From G965247475 sp965247475 (GTDB lineage Bacteria > Chloroflexota > UBA11872): a stretch of 64,000 nt of DNA. The notes under the pieces were generated by a model. That model had not been told where the DNA came from, did not search any database, and saw only the letters and a program-made list of their open reading frames with translations. The position numbers were made by a program, and so were the translations under genes. This document shows positions 53,079-62,711 of the stretch, piece by piece (within the stretch, counting starts at the first letter, position 1; the number at the start of each line of letters is the position of its first letter). Location: assembly GCA_965247475.1 (NCBI GenBank), contig OZ252016.1:1054001-1118000 (forward strand). The letters run 5' to 3'.

Positions 53079-54122
53079 GTGGAAGCCGGACGCGGACTTC
53101 TCGAGGCGACCGACGCGGGCTCAGAGACGCCCGGCGCGCGGCCGCTGCTTCACGTCGAAGATCTCCGGGTGGGGTTTCGCACCGGCGGCAGGCGCCTGCT
53201 GCCGGTCATAGACGCCGCCAACCTGCGCCTCGACCAGAACCAGGCAGTTGGCATCGTCGGGGAGTCCGGGTCCGGCAAGACCATGCTCTGCCGCGCCCTT
53301 GTCGGCACGCTGGCGCGTCACGGCGCCGAGATCATCTCCGGATCGGTCCTGTTCGACGGCCTGGAGCTGGTCGGCGCCCCGGAGCGGACCTGGCGGCGCA
53401 TTCGCGGCCGTGAGATTGGCTATGTGCCGCAGAGCTCGCTCGCCGGACTCAATCCTGTGCTGACCGTCGAGGCCCAGCTGCTCGAGTCCATCTCCGCCGT
53501 CAAGTCAATTGGCGGGCGAGCGGCGACCCAGGACCCGGTCGAGTTGCTCGAGTGGGTGCGCATTCCCAGGGCACGACAGGTCCTCAAGGCGCGGTCGCAC
53601 CAGCTCTCGGGCGGCATGCGCCAGCGGGTGATGATCGCCTCCGCGATCGTGACCAGACCGAAGCTCCTGATTGCCGACGAACCGACGACCGCCCTCGACG
53701 TGACCATCCAGCGTGAGATCCTGACCCTGATCACCGACCTGCGTCAGGAGCTGGGCACGGCCTTGATTCTGGTCTCACATGACCTGGCGGTGGTCGAAGA
53801 GGTCTGCGACAGCCTGATGGTGATGTACGCGGGCGCCTCCGTCGAGGCAGGCCCGGTTGGCGCGCTGGCCAGCGCGGCCCGGCATCCGTACACCCGGGCC
53901 CTCCAGGTCTCTCGGGTTGATCTGGCCGTTCCCGGGGAGGACCTGGAAGCGATCCACGGCGACGCGGCGTCGGTCGGTTCCTGGCCTGACGGATGTCGCT
54001 TTTGGCCCCGGTGCTCGTTGGCCGACGATGAATGCCAGCGCAATCCGCACCCGCGGCTCGTTCCCGTCGCGAAGCAGATGTCGGCCTGCATCCACGCGGA
54101 CCGGATCGAGGCGCTCTCGTGA
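53079..54122 (+). CDS. Dipeptide-type ABC transporter ATP-binding protein (DppD-like)
   Basis: The 347-residue ATPase has Walker A GESGSGKT, VPQSSLAGLNP in the Q-loop region, signature LSGGMRQR, Walker [16 protein letters not shown], and the C-terminal cysteine cluster CRFWPRCSLADDEC seen in OppD/DppD, which may hold an Fe-S site. GTG at 53079 is used; it starts two bases after the permease stop. A longer frame to 52926 would lie in the permease gene. It overlaps the next ATPase by four bases (GTGA). Confidence 0.9.
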   Translation: MEAGRGLLEATDAGSETPGARPLLHVEDLRVGFRTGGRRLLPVIDAANLRLDQNQAVGIVGESGSGKTMLCRALVGTLARHGAEIISGSVLFDGLELVGAPERTWRRIRGREIGYVPQSSLAGLNPVLTVEAQLLESISAVKSIGGRAATQDPVELLEWVRIPRARQVLKARSHQLSGGMRQRVMIASAIVTRPKLLIADEPTTALDVTIQREILTLITDLRQELGTALILVSHDLAVVEEVCDSLMVMYAGASVEAGPVGALASAARHPYTRALQVSRVDLAVPGEDLEAIHGDAASVGSWPDGCRFWPRCSLADDECQRNPHPRLVPVAKQMSACIHADRIEALS

Positions 54123-54931
54123 CCGCGGCGCTGCTGGAAGCGAAGAGCATCACGGCGAGGTTCGGTCGCGGGCCGGAGGCGCTCGACGCCGTGCGCGAGG
54201 CCAGTATCTACGTCAATCCGGGCGAGGCGGTGGGCATCGTCGGCGAGAGCGGCAGCGGCAAGACGACGCTGGCCCGTGTGCTGGTTGGCTTGAAGCGGCC
54301 GGCCGTCGGCGAAGTCTGGCTGCAGGGAAGGCGCATCTTCGACGCCGAAACCAATCGCCGCATGCCAAGGAGCGACCGCTGGAAGGTCCAGATGATCTTT
54401 CAGGACCCGTACTCGTCGCTCAACCCACGAATGCGGGCCTGGCGGGCGGTAGCCGAAGCGGTACAGGTCTGGCAGGGCTTGTCGCGGCGGGAGGCCAAGA
54501 CGGAGGCCTTTCGCTTGCTGAACTCGATGGGTGTCAGCGACGATCAGGCCCAGGCATTCCCGGCTTTCCTGTCGGGCGGGCAGCGTCAGCGAGTGAGCGT
54601 GGCCCGGGCGTTGGCGCCGCGGCCTGAGGTGCTCATCGCGGACGAGCCCACCTCGTCTATCGACCAGTCGGCACAGGCTCAGCTGCTGAATCTGTTGCGA
54701 CGGCTTCAGATTGAGCGCGGGCTGGCCACGATCTTCATCTCGCACAACCTTGGCCTAGTGAGGTATTTGACCTCTCGCGCCTACGTCATGCGCAAGGGCG
54801 ACATTGTGGAGCAGGGAGACACCGCGACCGTCTTCGAATCGCCCACCCACCCGTATACCCGCCTGCTCATCGACTCCATTCCAGGACGGCAAGCACGGCC
54901 GCCGCTTACGTCCTCCCCACAACCGGGCTAG
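54119..54931 (+). CDS. Dipeptide-type ABC transporter ATP-binding protein (DppF-like), short
   Basis: The 270-residue ATPase has Walker A GESGSGKTT, FQDPYSSLNPRMR, signature LSGGQRQR, Walker B VLIADEPTSSID and SHN in place of the usual SHD. It ends soon after HPYTRLLIDSIPG and so lacks the cysteine-containing C-terminal extension of most OppF/DppF proteins (compare the one at 10878). It completes the importer set. GTG start overlaps the DppD stop. mutS starts 152 bases downstream and probably has its own promoter (a TATGCT lies at 55030-55035 without a clear -35). Confidence 0.9.
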   Translation: MTAALLEAKSITARFGRGPEALDAVREASIYVNPGEAVGIVGESGSGKTTLARVLVGLKRPAVGEVWLQGRRIFDAETNRRMPRSDRWKVQMIFQDPYSSLNPRMRAWRAVAEAVQVWQGLSRREAKTEAFRLLNSMGVSDDQAQAFPAFLSGGQRQRVSVARALAPRPEVLIADEPTSSIDQSAQAQLLNLLRRLQIERGLATIFISHNLGLVRYLTSRAYVMRKGDIVEQGDTATVFESPTHPYTRLLIDSIPGRQARPPLTSSPQPG

Positions 54932-55083
54932 CGGGACGACTCGCCGATTACTCGCGACATTCGCCAGACCGCGAAGATCGGGGTGCGCGGGTCCGAAGCG
55001 CCGCCCGCACGCGCGCGGATGCACGATGCTATGCTGCCTCTAGTTCGGTTTTTGTACGCAACCATCGGCGGCGTCACAGTCGC

Positions 55084-57636
55084 TTGAGGAAACGCTCCAC
55101 GACGACCGCGACGGAACGCACGCAGACACCGCTGCGGCGGCAGTTTCTTGACATAAAGCGGCATCATCCCGACGCCATCCTGCTGTTCCGTCTGGGCGAC
55201 TTCTACGAGATGTTCGGCGACGATGCCGAAGCAGCCGCCGAGATCCTGCACATCGTCCTGACCTCGCGTGAGTTCGGGCGCGGCAATCGCGTTCCGATGT
55301 GCGGGGTGCCTCACCACTCGGCGCACACGTACATCACCAAGCTGATCGAGGCGGGCCGGCGCGTCGCCGTCTGCGACCAGGTGGGCGAGGCCGGCAATGG
55401 GCTGGTGGAGCGCAAGGTCACCCGCGTCATCACGCCCGGCACGGTCGTTGATGAGGCGATGTTGCAACCGGAGGCCAACAACTATCTCTGCGCCGTCGTC
55501 GCCGACGGCGATCGGCTTGGATTTGCGTACGCGGACGTCACGACCGGCGAGTTCGCGGCTACCGAGTTGGCGGCCGACCAGCTGCTGCGCGAGCTGACGC
55601 GGGTGGCGCCGCGCGAGACGCTAGTGTTCGCCGCCGATGCGGCAGCGATCGACGTCCCGGGGGCCACGGCGCCGGCCGCCTGGATGGCCGAGGCCGGCGC
55701 CGCGACCGAGGCGTTGACACGCACGCTCGGGGTCTCGGACCTGGAGGGGCTGGGGCTCGGCGGGCGCCCGCTGGCCGCCCGCGCGGCCGGGGCGGTGCTG
55801 GCGTATCTCGAAGACACCGACGCGGCCGCGCTGCACGTGCTGACCGGCGTGCACGTCTACAGCGCGGCCGGCTTCATGGAGCTCGACGCCTTCACGCGCG
55901 GCAACCTCGAGCTCGAATCCGCCGGCCGCGACGGTCGCGTCGAGGGCTCGTTGCTGTGGGTGCTGGACCAGACCAAGACGCCGATGGGCGCGCGCCTGCT
56001 GCGGCGGCGGCTGGGCCGGCCGTCGCTGGACGCGGACGAGATCGACCGCCGCTTGGATCGCGTGCAGGCGCTGGTCGATCAGCCCGATCGGCGGGCGGAG
56101 CTGCGGTCACAGCTCGCTCGGCTCGGGGACCTGGAGCGTCTCGGCAACCGCCTGGCGCGGCGGTCGGCGCGGGTCGTCGACCTTCGCCACCTGTCGGCCG
56201 CGCTGCGGGCGGTCGCGGAGCTGCGCGCGGCGCTGGAGTCCGGTCCCGAGCCGCTCGAATCGCTGCGCGCCGCCATCGACCCCTGCGACGCCGCGGTCGA
56301 GCTGGTCGGGCGGGCGATCGCCGACTCCGGCGACCGAGCGATCCGCGCCGGCTACAGCGATGAGCTGGATCGGATCGCCGGAAGCGCGGCCGAGGCGAAA
56401 GGGTGGATCGCGGACCTCGAGCGGAGCGAGCGCGAGCGCACCGGCCTGAAAGCCCTGAAGGTCGGCTTCAACCGCGTGTTCGGCTACTACCTCGAGGTCG
56501 GGCGCGCGCACGCGGAATCGGTTCCGCCGGACTACCAGCGGCGGCAGACGCTCGCGAATACCGAGCGCTACATCACCCCCGAGCTCAAGGAGTACGAGTC
56601 GCTGGTGCTCAATTCGGAGGAGCGGATCGCGGAGTTGGAACGCGCGCTGTTCGGCGAGGTGCTCGAGCGCCTTCAAGAGTGGGTCCCGCGCGTCCTGGCA
56701 ACGGCGTCGGCACTCGCCGAGCTCGACCTGGCGGCCGCGCTGGCCGATGTCGCGGTTCGGAACCGCTATGTGCGTCCGGAGGTGGCCGACGACGACACGC
56801 TCGAGATCGCGGGCGGCCGGCACCCGGTGGTGGAGGCGACCCAGACCGAGCCCTTCGTCCCCAACGACGCCCGCTTGAATCCCGCGGACGACCAGATCAT
56901 GGTGCTGACCGGGCCGAACATGGCGGGGAAGTCGACCTACCTGCGCCAGGTGGCGTTGATCGCGCTGCTGGCCCAGATCGGCAGCTTCGTCCCGGCCGAG
57001 CGCGCCCGCATCGGACTCGTGGATCGCATCTTCACCCGCGTGGGCGCGCGCGACGATCTCTCCGCCGGCGCGAGCACCTTCATGGTCGAGATGCTGGAGC
57101 TGGCCGCCATCCTGTCGCAGGCGACGCCCCGGAGCTTGCTGGTGCTGGACGAGATCGGGCGTGGCACCAGCACCTATGACGGCATCTCGGTGGCGCAAGC
57201 GGTGATCGAGCACTTGCACAACCATCCGCGTCTGCGGGCCAAGACCATCTTCGCCACCCACTATCACGAGCTCACCGCGGTGGCCGGCGTGCTGCCGCGC
57301 GTGCACAACTTCAACGTCGCCGTGGCCGAGCAGGAGGGCCGGGTTGTGTTCCTGCGGCGGATTGTCGCCGGCCCGGCGGACCGGAGCTACGGCGTCCACG
57401 TGGCCGAGCTCGCCGGCCTTCCATCCACCGTCATCCGCCGCGCGCATGACCTGCTGGTCGAGCTGGAGCGTCAGGCGGCGCGCAAGGGAACCCTCCCGCA
57501 CGAGGCGCAACTCAGCCTCTTTCCCCCCGACGAGCATCCGGCGGCTGCGCGGCTGCGGGGACTGGACCTCGATCAGCTCAGCCCGCTGGAGGCGCTCAAC
57601 ACGCTGTACGAGCTCCAGAACATCTCCAAGCCGTGA
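55084..57636 (+). CDS. mutS: DNA mismatch repair protein MutS
   Basis: The 850-residue protein has the mismatch-reading FYEMFGDDA motif near its N-terminus, connector, lever and clamp domains, and a C-terminal ATPase with Walker A GPNMAGKSTYLRQ (from 610), DEIGRGTSTYDGISVA and the ATHYHEL segment. It recognises mispaired bases and recruits MutL. The start is TTG 55084; no ATG lies nearby in frame. Its stop overlaps mutL by four bases (GTGA), a standard mutSL operon. Confidence 0.95.
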   Translation: MRKRSTTTATERTQTPLRRQFLDIKRHHPDAILLFRLGDFYEMFGDDAEAAAEILHIVLTSREFGRGNRVPMCGVPHHSAHTYITKLIEAGRRVAVCDQVGEAGNGLVERKVTRVITPGTVVDEAMLQPEANNYLCAVVADGDRLGFAYADVTTGEFAATELAADQLLRELTRVAPRETLVFAADAAAIDVPGATAPAAWMAEAGAATEALTRTLGVSDLEGLGLGGRPLAARAAGAVLAYLEDTDAAALHVLTGVHVYSAAGFMELDAFTRGNLELESAGRDGRVEGSLLWVLDQTKTPMGARLLRRRLGRPSLDADEIDRRLDRVQALVDQPDRRAELRSQLARLGDLERLGNRLARRSARVVDLRHLSAALRAVAELRAALESGPEPLESLRAAIDPCDAAVELVGRAIADSGDRAIRAGYSDELDRIAGSAAEAKGWIADLERSERERTGLKALKVGFNRVFGYYLEVGRAHAESVPPDYQRRQTLANTERYITPELKEYESLVLNSEERIAELERALFGEVLERLQEWVPRVLATASALAELDLAAALADVAVRNRYVRPEVADDDTLEIAGGRHPVVEATQTEPFVPNDARLNPADDQIMVLTGPNMAGKSTYLRQVALIALLAQIGSFVPAERARIGLVDRIFTRVGARDDLSAGASTFMVEMLELAAILSQATPRSLLVLDEIGRGTSTYDGISVAQAVIEHLHNHPRLRAKTIFATHYHELTAVAGVLPRVHNFNVAVAEQEGRVVFLRRIVAGPADRSYGVHVAELAGLPSTVIRRAHDLLVELERQAARKGTLPHEAQLSLFPPDEHPAAARLRGLDLDQLSPLEALNTLYELQNISKP

Positions 57637-59354
57637 GCATCAGGCGTCTGCCGCCCGAGATCGCCGACAAGATCGCGGCCGGCGAGGTCATCGAGCGGCC
57701 GGCCTCGGTCGTGAAGGAGCTGGTCGAGAACGCGCTGGACGCGGGCGCCACCCGCGTGGTGGTCGAGGCCGGGCGCGGCGGCAAGGACCTGATCAGGGTC
57801 ACGGACGACGGTCACGGGATCCCAGCCGATGAGGTCGAGATCGCGGTGGAGCGCCACAGCACCAGCAAGCTCACCAGCGTGGACGACCTGTCGCGCGTGC
57901 GCACGCTCGGATTCCGCGGCGAGGCGCTCGCCAGCATCGCGGCCGTCGCGGATCTGACGCTCGCCTCGGTAACCGAGGCGGGCGCCCCCGGTCGCCGCGT
58001 GCGGGCCGGTCCCCGCGGAGTGCAACAGGCCGAGCCGTTCGGCGGCCCGGTTGGCACGCAGGCCACCGTCCGGGGACTCTTTCATGCGCTGCCGGCCAGA
58101 CTCGAGTTCTTGAAGGCCGATCGGACCGAGCTGGCGCACGTGATCAACGTGGTCACGCACGCCGCAATCGGCTACCCGCAGGTCGCGTTCCGTCTGCTCG
58201 ACGGCGACCAGGAGCGATTGCGCACGAGCGGCGAGGGCGACCTCCGCACGACCCTGCTGGCGCTGTACGGCAAGGAGCTGGTGGACGGGCTGATCGAGCT
58301 TCCGCCCGGTCAGACGCTCGGCATTGACGGGTTCGTGTCGCAGCCGCACCTGCACCGACCGGCGCGCAGCTACATCTCGCTCTTCGTCAACCGGCGCTGG
58401 GTCGGCGATCGGCTGCTGTCGGGCGCGATCAGCGACGCCTATCGCAGCCTGCTGCCCGCCCGCCGATTCCCGGTGGTGGTGCTGCGGCTGACGCTGCCGC
58501 CGGCGGAGGTCGATGTCAACGTGCATCCGACCAAGGCCGAGGTCCGCTTTCGACGGGCAGGCCAGGTCTTCGGGCGCGTGTCGGCCACCGTGCGTCGGGC
58601 GCTGATGGCCTCCGGTGAGGTCGCGCAGCCGACGCTCCAGCATCCGGTCGTCGATCAGTTCTTCTTTCCCACCGGCGTGGGAGCGGCCGGGTACGCGTCG
58701 GCGCCTGCAGCTGCCCGCGCGCTCGGGGCCGACGGCTCATCGCGCCTCGAGGGACCGCCCGACGACGGCAACGGCGCGGTCGACATTCAGTCGCCGGTCA
58801 TGCGACCGCTCGGCCAGATCGACCGCACCTACATCATCGCGGCCGGTCCGCGCGGCCTGTACCTGATCGACCAGCACGCCGCGCACGAGCGGGTGCTCTA
58901 CGAGCAGTTTGTCGGCGCGGGCAACGGCGCGGCCCAGCCGTTGCTGGATCCGGCGGCAGTCGAGCTCACGCCCGCTGAATCGGAGTGGGTGAGCGAGAAC
59001 CTCGATCGATTGCGCGCGCATGGCCTGGAGGTCGAGCCGTTCGGACCGAGCACCTGGCTGGTGCGGGCGGTGCCGGCGACCGGGCGCGCGCTCGCCGGCG
59101 GCGACTACCTGCGCGGCGTCGTCGGCGAACTGCGGCGGCCCGAGGTGCAGCGACTCGAGGCGACCGAGCAGGTGCGCTGGTCGATGGCCTGCCGGGGCGC
59201 CGTCAAGTCTGGAGACACGCTAGTGCTGGAGGAGATGCACACGCTGATCGACCGCTTGCAGCAGTGCGACCTCGGCGTCGCGTGCCCGCACGGACGACCG
59301 ACCGTGATCCTGCTCAGCCGCGAGATGCTCGACCGGGAGTTCGGGCGGGCCTGA
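57633..59354 (+). CDS. mutL: DNA mismatch repair protein MutL (endonuclease type)
   Basis: The 573-residue GHKL ATPase has IAAGEVIERPASVVKELVENALDAG, DDGHGIP, GFRGEALASI and the DVNVHPTKAEVRF segment. Its C-terminal dimerisation domain carries the metal-dependent nuclease motif D413-QHAAHERVLYE (DQHAx2Ex4E) and CPHGRP, so it should nick DNA itself, as expected for organisms without MutH. A Pro/Ala/Gly linker separates the domains. GTG start overlaps the mutS stop. A repeat-containing gap of 166 bases separates it from the convergent fhs gene. Confidence 0.95.
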   Translation: MSIRRLPPEIADKIAAGEVIERPASVVKELVENALDAGATRVVVEAGRGGKDLIRVTDDGHGIPADEVEIAVERHSTSKLTSVDDLSRVRTLGFRGEALASIAAVADLTLASVTEAGAPGRRVRAGPRGVQQAEPFGGPVGTQATVRGLFHALPARLEFLKADRTELAHVINVVTHAAIGYPQVAFRLLDGDQERLRTSGEGDLRTTLLALYGKELVDGLIELPPGQTLGIDGFVSQPHLHRPARSYISLFVNRRWVGDRLLSGAISDAYRSLLPARRFPVVVLRLTLPPAEVDVNVHPTKAEVRFRRAGQVFGRVSATVRRALMASGEVAQPTLQHPVVDQFFFPTGVGAAGYASAPAAARALGADGSSRLEGPPDDGNGAVDIQSPVMRPLGQIDRTYIIAAGPRGLYLIDQHAAHERVLYEQFVGAGNGAAQPLLDPAAVELTPAESEWVSENLDRLRAHGLEVEPFGPSTWLVRAVPATGRALAGGDYLRGVVGELRRPEVQRLEATEQVRWSMACRGAVKSGDTLVLEEMHTLIDRLQQCDLGVACPHGRPTVILLSREMLDREFGRA

Positions 59355-59381
59355 CCACCAGCGCCGCAGTTCGCCCACGTA

Positions 59382-59404
59382 GGGGCAACCCTTGTGGTTG
59401 CCCC
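59382..59404. repeat. Hairpin in the mutL/fhs convergent gap
   Basis: GGGGCAACC (59382-59390) pairs perfectly with GGTTGCCCC (59396-59404) around a five-base loop. It lies 28 bases after the mutL stop and adjoins copy 2 of the dispersed 44-bp repeat. Between two convergent genes it could act as a bidirectional terminator, but no T-tract is present. Confidence 0.6.
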
Positions 59405-59444
59405 CTCCGACCCGCCATGGGCGCCCACAAGGGGCGCCCCTACC
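59401..59444. repeat. Dispersed 44-bp repeat, copy 2
   Basis: This sequence matches 31424-31467 at 42 of 44 positions. It contains GGGCGCCC followed after an A/G-rich spacer by GGGGCGCCCCTACC, which can pair back. Here a second hairpin precedes it, so the element may be longer than the part shared with copy 1. Confidence 0.8.
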
Positions 59445-59520
59445 AGTCTGGTCGTTCCGGCGAATGGTGGGCGTGAAGGGTGGGCCACCGAGCCTATCGC
59501 CCGAGACCCAAACGTACCCG

Positions 59521-61203
59521 CTAAGCGAGCCCGGTGATTCGGCCCTCGCCGTCGATGTCCATCTCTTCGGCGAACGGGCGCCGGGGCAGGCCGGGCATGG
59601 TGAGGATGCTGCCGGTGATCGGAACCACGAATCCCGCGCCTGCCGAGACCCTGAGATCGCGCACGGTGATGCGGAATCCGCGGGGACGGCCGAGCAGCGA
59701 CGGGTCGTCGGACAGGGAGTATTGCGTCTTGGCCATGCACACGGGCAGGCCGCGCGCGACGCCCCTGTCCAGCCGCGCCGCCTTGCGACGGGCGCCGTCG
59801 GCGTAGTCAACACCGTCCGCCCCGTAGATCTCGCGGGCGATGACGTCGATCTTCTCGGTCAGCGGCAGATCGGCGTCGTAGAGCGGGGCAAACGCGCCGC
59901 CGTCCTCAGCCAGCTCGACCACGCGCGCGGCCAGGTCGCGGCCGCCTTCGGCGCCGTCGGCGTGGACGGCCGATATCGAGGCAGGGGCGCCGAGCGACTC
60001 GGCCGCCCGCACCACCGCGGCCAGCTCGGCCTCGGAATCGGTGGGGAATCGATTTACCGCGACTATCACCGGCACGCCGAACTTGCGCAGGTTCTCGAGG
60101 TGGGCCTGCAGGTTTGGAAGGCCGCGCTCGAGCGCGGCGAGGTTCTCGGCGCCGAGTTCGCGCTTGGACAATCCACCGTGCATCTTGAGCGCGCGCACCG
60201 TCGCGACCAGCACCGCGGCGTCCGGCGCCAGCCCGCCGGCCCGGCACTTGATGTCGAAGAACTTCTCGGCGCCCAGATCGGCGCCGAACCCGGCCTCGGT
60301 CACCACGTAGTCGGCCAGCTTCAGGCCGAGGCGGGTCGCGATCAGAGAGTTGCACCCGTGCGCGATGTTTCCGAACGGGCCGCCGTGCACCAGGGCCGGA
60401 CCCTGGTCCAGGTTCTGAACCAGATTCGGAAGAACCGCGTCCCGCATCAAGATCGCCATGGCCCCGGCGGCGTTCAGATCGCCGGCGCGGACGAACTTCC
60501 CGCGTCCCAGATCGGCCACCAGCACCGCGGCCAGGCGCTCCTTCAAGTCGGACAGATCGCGCGCCAGGCACAGGATCGCCATGATCTCGGAGGCTGGCGT
60601 GATGTCGAATCCGGTCTCCCGGGGCACCCCGCGCGACCGGCCGCCGAGACCGACCACCAGCTGATAGAGCGCGCGGTCGTTCATATCGATCACACGCCGC
60701 CACAAGACCCGCCGCGCGTCGATCCCCAGCGCGTTCCCCTGATGCAGATGGTTGTCGAGCATGGCGGCGAGCAGATTGTGGGCGGCCGTGACCGCGGCGA
60801 AGTCGCCGGTGAAGTGCAGATTGATGTCCTCCATCGGCACCACCTGCGCGTAGCCGCCCCCGGCCGCGCCGCCCTTGACACCGAACACCGGTCCCAGCGA
60901 CGGCTCCCGGATCGCCGTGATGGCCCTGAGCCCGAGCTTCTGCAGCGCCTGGCCCAGGCCGACCGTGGTGGTGGTCTTGCCCTCGCCGGCGGGCGTCGGG
61001 CTGATGGCGGTGACGAGGATCAGCTTGCCGTCGGGGGCGCTCGCCCGGGAATCCATCGCGGAGGCGCGAATCTTGGCCTTGTGCCGCCCGTACGGCTCCA
61101 GCTCATCGGGGCGAAGGCCGACCTTGGCCGCCACCTCCTCGATCGGCGCCAGCTCGGTTTCCTGGGCGATCTGGATATCGGGCTTCATCGTGGGCGCGGT
61201 CAT
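59521..61203 (-). CDS. fhs: Formate-tetrahydrofolate ligase
   Basis: The 560-residue ATP-dependent ligase makes 10-formyl-tetrahydrofolate from formate. It shows P-loop [11 protein letters not shown] (69-79), [66 protein letters not shown], and the C-terminal [12 protein letters not shown]. Length is normal. Its ATG overlaps the folD stop by four bases (61200-61203), placing it last in the operon metF-fchA-folD-fhs. Confidence 0.95.
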   Translation of the reverse strand: MTAPTMKPDIQIAQETELAPIEEVAAKVGLRPDELEPYGRHKAKIRASAMDSRASAPDGKLILVTAISPTPAGEGKTTTTVGLGQALQKLGLRAITAIREPSLGPVFGVKGGAAGGGYAQVVPMEDINLHFTGDFAAVTAAHNLLAAMLDNHLHQGNALGIDARRVLWRRVIDMNDRALYQLVVGLGGRSRGVPRETGFDITPASEIMAILCLARDLSDLKERLAAVLVADLGRGKFVRAGDLNAAGAMAILMRDAVLPNLVQNLDQGPALVHGGPFGNIAHGCNSLIATRLGLKLADYVVTEAGFGADLGAEKFFDIKCRAGGLAPDAAVLVATVRALKMHGGLSKRELGAENLAALERGLPNLQAHLENLRKFGVPVIVAVNRFPTDSEAELAAVVRAAESLGAPASISAVHADGAEGGRDLAARVVELAEDGGAFAPLYDADLPLTEKIDVIAREIYGADGVDYADGARRKAARLDRGVARGLPVCMAKTQYSLSDDPSLLGRPRGFRITVRDLRVSAGAGFVVPITGSILTMPGLPRRPFAEEMDIDGEGRITGLA

Positions 61204-62069
61204 CGATCCGGCCGGCCATCCGAGCGCGTCTGCTCGACCAGCTGCACGAGGTTGTCCAGCAACGTATAGGTGGTCAGCGGACCGACGCCGCCGGGGACCG
61301 GCGTGATCGCAGCGACGTGCGGCGCCACCGCCTCGAAATCAACGTCACCGTACACGGATTCGCCCTCGTAGTTCGTGCCGGCGTCGATGACGACCGCATT
61401 GCTCTTAACATAACGTTGATCGATGAAATGCTTGCGGCCAATCGCGACGATCAGCACGTCCGCCCGGCGAGCGACGGACGGCAGGTCGCGGGTGCGCGAG
61501 TGGCAGATCGTCACCGTGGCATTGCGCCGCAGCGCGAGCATCGCGGCGGGCTTCCCAACCACGTTGCTGCGGCCGATCACGACCACCGCCCGGCCTTCCA
61601 GTTCGATCTGGTAGTGCGCCAGCAGCGCGTCCACGGCCGCGGCGGTCGCGGGCGCGGCGCCGGAGATCCCCGCGAACAGATGCCCGAGGCCGGCCGGCGT
61701 GGCGCGGTCGATGTCCTTGGTCGCGGGTATGGCCTCGGCGATCGCGCGCACATCCACGCCGCCGGGCAGCGGCAGCTGAAGCAGAATGCCGTGTACGCGG
61801 TCATCCGCGGCGAGCGCACGAACCCGTTCGACGATCGGCGCCGTGCCGGAGTCGCCGGGCAGCGCGTGCTCGTCGGCCGCGATCCCGGTGCGCTCGCAGG
61901 CGCGGCGTATCTGACGCGCGTAGCCGACCGACGCGCCGTCGTCGCCCGCCCGCACGATCGCGAGCGTCAGCGGAGCGCCGGGCGCTTGCAACGACGCCAC
62001 TTGATCACGCACCCGCGCGCGCAGGGCGCGCGCGGGCTCGCGCCCGGTCAAGAGCCGCGGATCGCTCAC
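61200..62069 (-). CDS. folD: Methylenetetrahydrofolate dehydrogenase (FolD) lacking the cyclohydrolase lysine
   Basis: The 289-residue protein matches Fol[48 protein letters not shown] and [10 protein letters not shown]. Bifunctional FolD uses Tyr50 and Lys54 (E. coli numbering, same as here) for the cyclohydrolase step. This protein has Y50-A-R-Q-I54, so the lysine is isoleucine. The dehydrogenase half should remain while the cyclohydrolase is expected to be weak or absent; the gene beside it encodes a separate cyclohydrolase. [12 protein letters not shown] replaces the usual KDVDGFHPxNxG. GTG 62069 overlaps the fchA stop by four bases. Confidence 0.92.
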   Translation of the reverse strand: MSDPRLLTGREPARALRARVRDQVASLQAPGAPLTLAIVRAGDDGASVGYARQIRRACERTGIAADEHALPGDSGTAPIVERVRALAADDRVHGILLQLPLPGGVDVRAIAEAIPATKDIDRATPAGLGHLFAGISGAAPATAAAVDALLAHYQIELEGRAVVVIGRSNVVGKPAAMLALRRNATVTICHSRTRDLPSVARRADVLIVAIGRKHFIDQRYVKSNAVVIDAGTNYEGESVYGDVDFEAVAPHVAAITPVPGGVGPLTTYTLLDNLVQLVEQTRSDGRPDR

Positions 62070-62710
62070 CTGGGGGCGCCGTCCAGCACGCGATCGACGG
62101 CGGCGTCGGCGGTCGCCAGACGCTCGCGCAGGTCGTCCACACGCCCAGCGAAACCGCGGCGCATGTCGGCGTCGAGGACCAGCGGCAGGTTGGCCGCCAC
62201 GTTCATCTCGGAGATGCGGATCGCGGATCGGGCCAGCGTAGCGGCGGCGCCGGCGTCGCTGATGACGTTTCGATTCCCCTTGGCCACCGCCTCGGTCGCC
62301 AGCGCGATCACTTCCGCCGCGAGGTCGCCGACGCGCAGCGGGACGCGGCTGGCGGACTCCGCGGCGATGGAGAGCCGCTCCGCGCGAACCTGTTTCTGCT
62401 CGTCGGTCTCGCGCGCCAGCCCAAAGGCCTGGCTGACCGCGCGATAGGCGTCGGCATCGGCCTGGATGAGCCCCAGCGCCTCAGCCCGAATCTCGTCCGC
62501 CCGCGATGTGATCCGCTGCATGTCGTCCTCGACATCCCGGTACCGACGGCGCCCGACGGTCAGGCGGGCCGTCATCGCCACCAGCGCCGCACCCAACGCC
62601 AGCGCCAGCGCGGCCGCGCCGCCCCCGCCGGGAGTGGGTCGGTCGGACGCAAGCGCCTCGAGCAGGCCCTCGACCGTCACCTCGGGCCCGAGCGCGGCGG
62701 CCTCCCCCAT
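62066..62710 (-). CDS. fchA: Methenyltetrahydrofolate cyclohydrolase (FchA/formiminotransferase-cyclodeaminase family)
   Basis: The 214-residue all-helical protein has the family's N-terminal TPGGGGAAALALALGAALVAM motif, a long central helix region (QADADAYRAVSQAFGL) and KGNRNVISDAGAAATLA near the C-terminus. In clostridia and other acetogens FchA opens 5,10-methenyl- to 10-formyl-tetrahydrofolate. Its position between metF and folD, and the loss of the cyclohydrolase lysine in that FolD, strongly suggest it supplies this step. The alternative cyclodeaminase role (histidine degradation) would need a formiminotransferase partner, which is absent here. Confidence 0.88.
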   Translation of the reverse strand: MGEAAALGPEVTVEGLLEALASDRPTPGGGGAAALALALGAALVAMTARLTVGRRRYRDVEDDMQRITSRADEIRAEALGLIQADADAYRAVSQAFGLARETDEQKQVRAERLSIAAESASRVPLRVGDLAAEVIALATEAVAKGNRNVISDAGAAATLARSAIRISEMNVAANLPLVLDADMRRGFAGRVDDLRERLATADAAVDRVLDGAPR

Positions 62711-62711
62711 A

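Noticed and set aside
59392..61269. A 625-codon plus-strand frame opposite fhs
   Set aside because: It mirrors the well-supported fhs gene and shows no recognisable motif; it starts in the repeat region.
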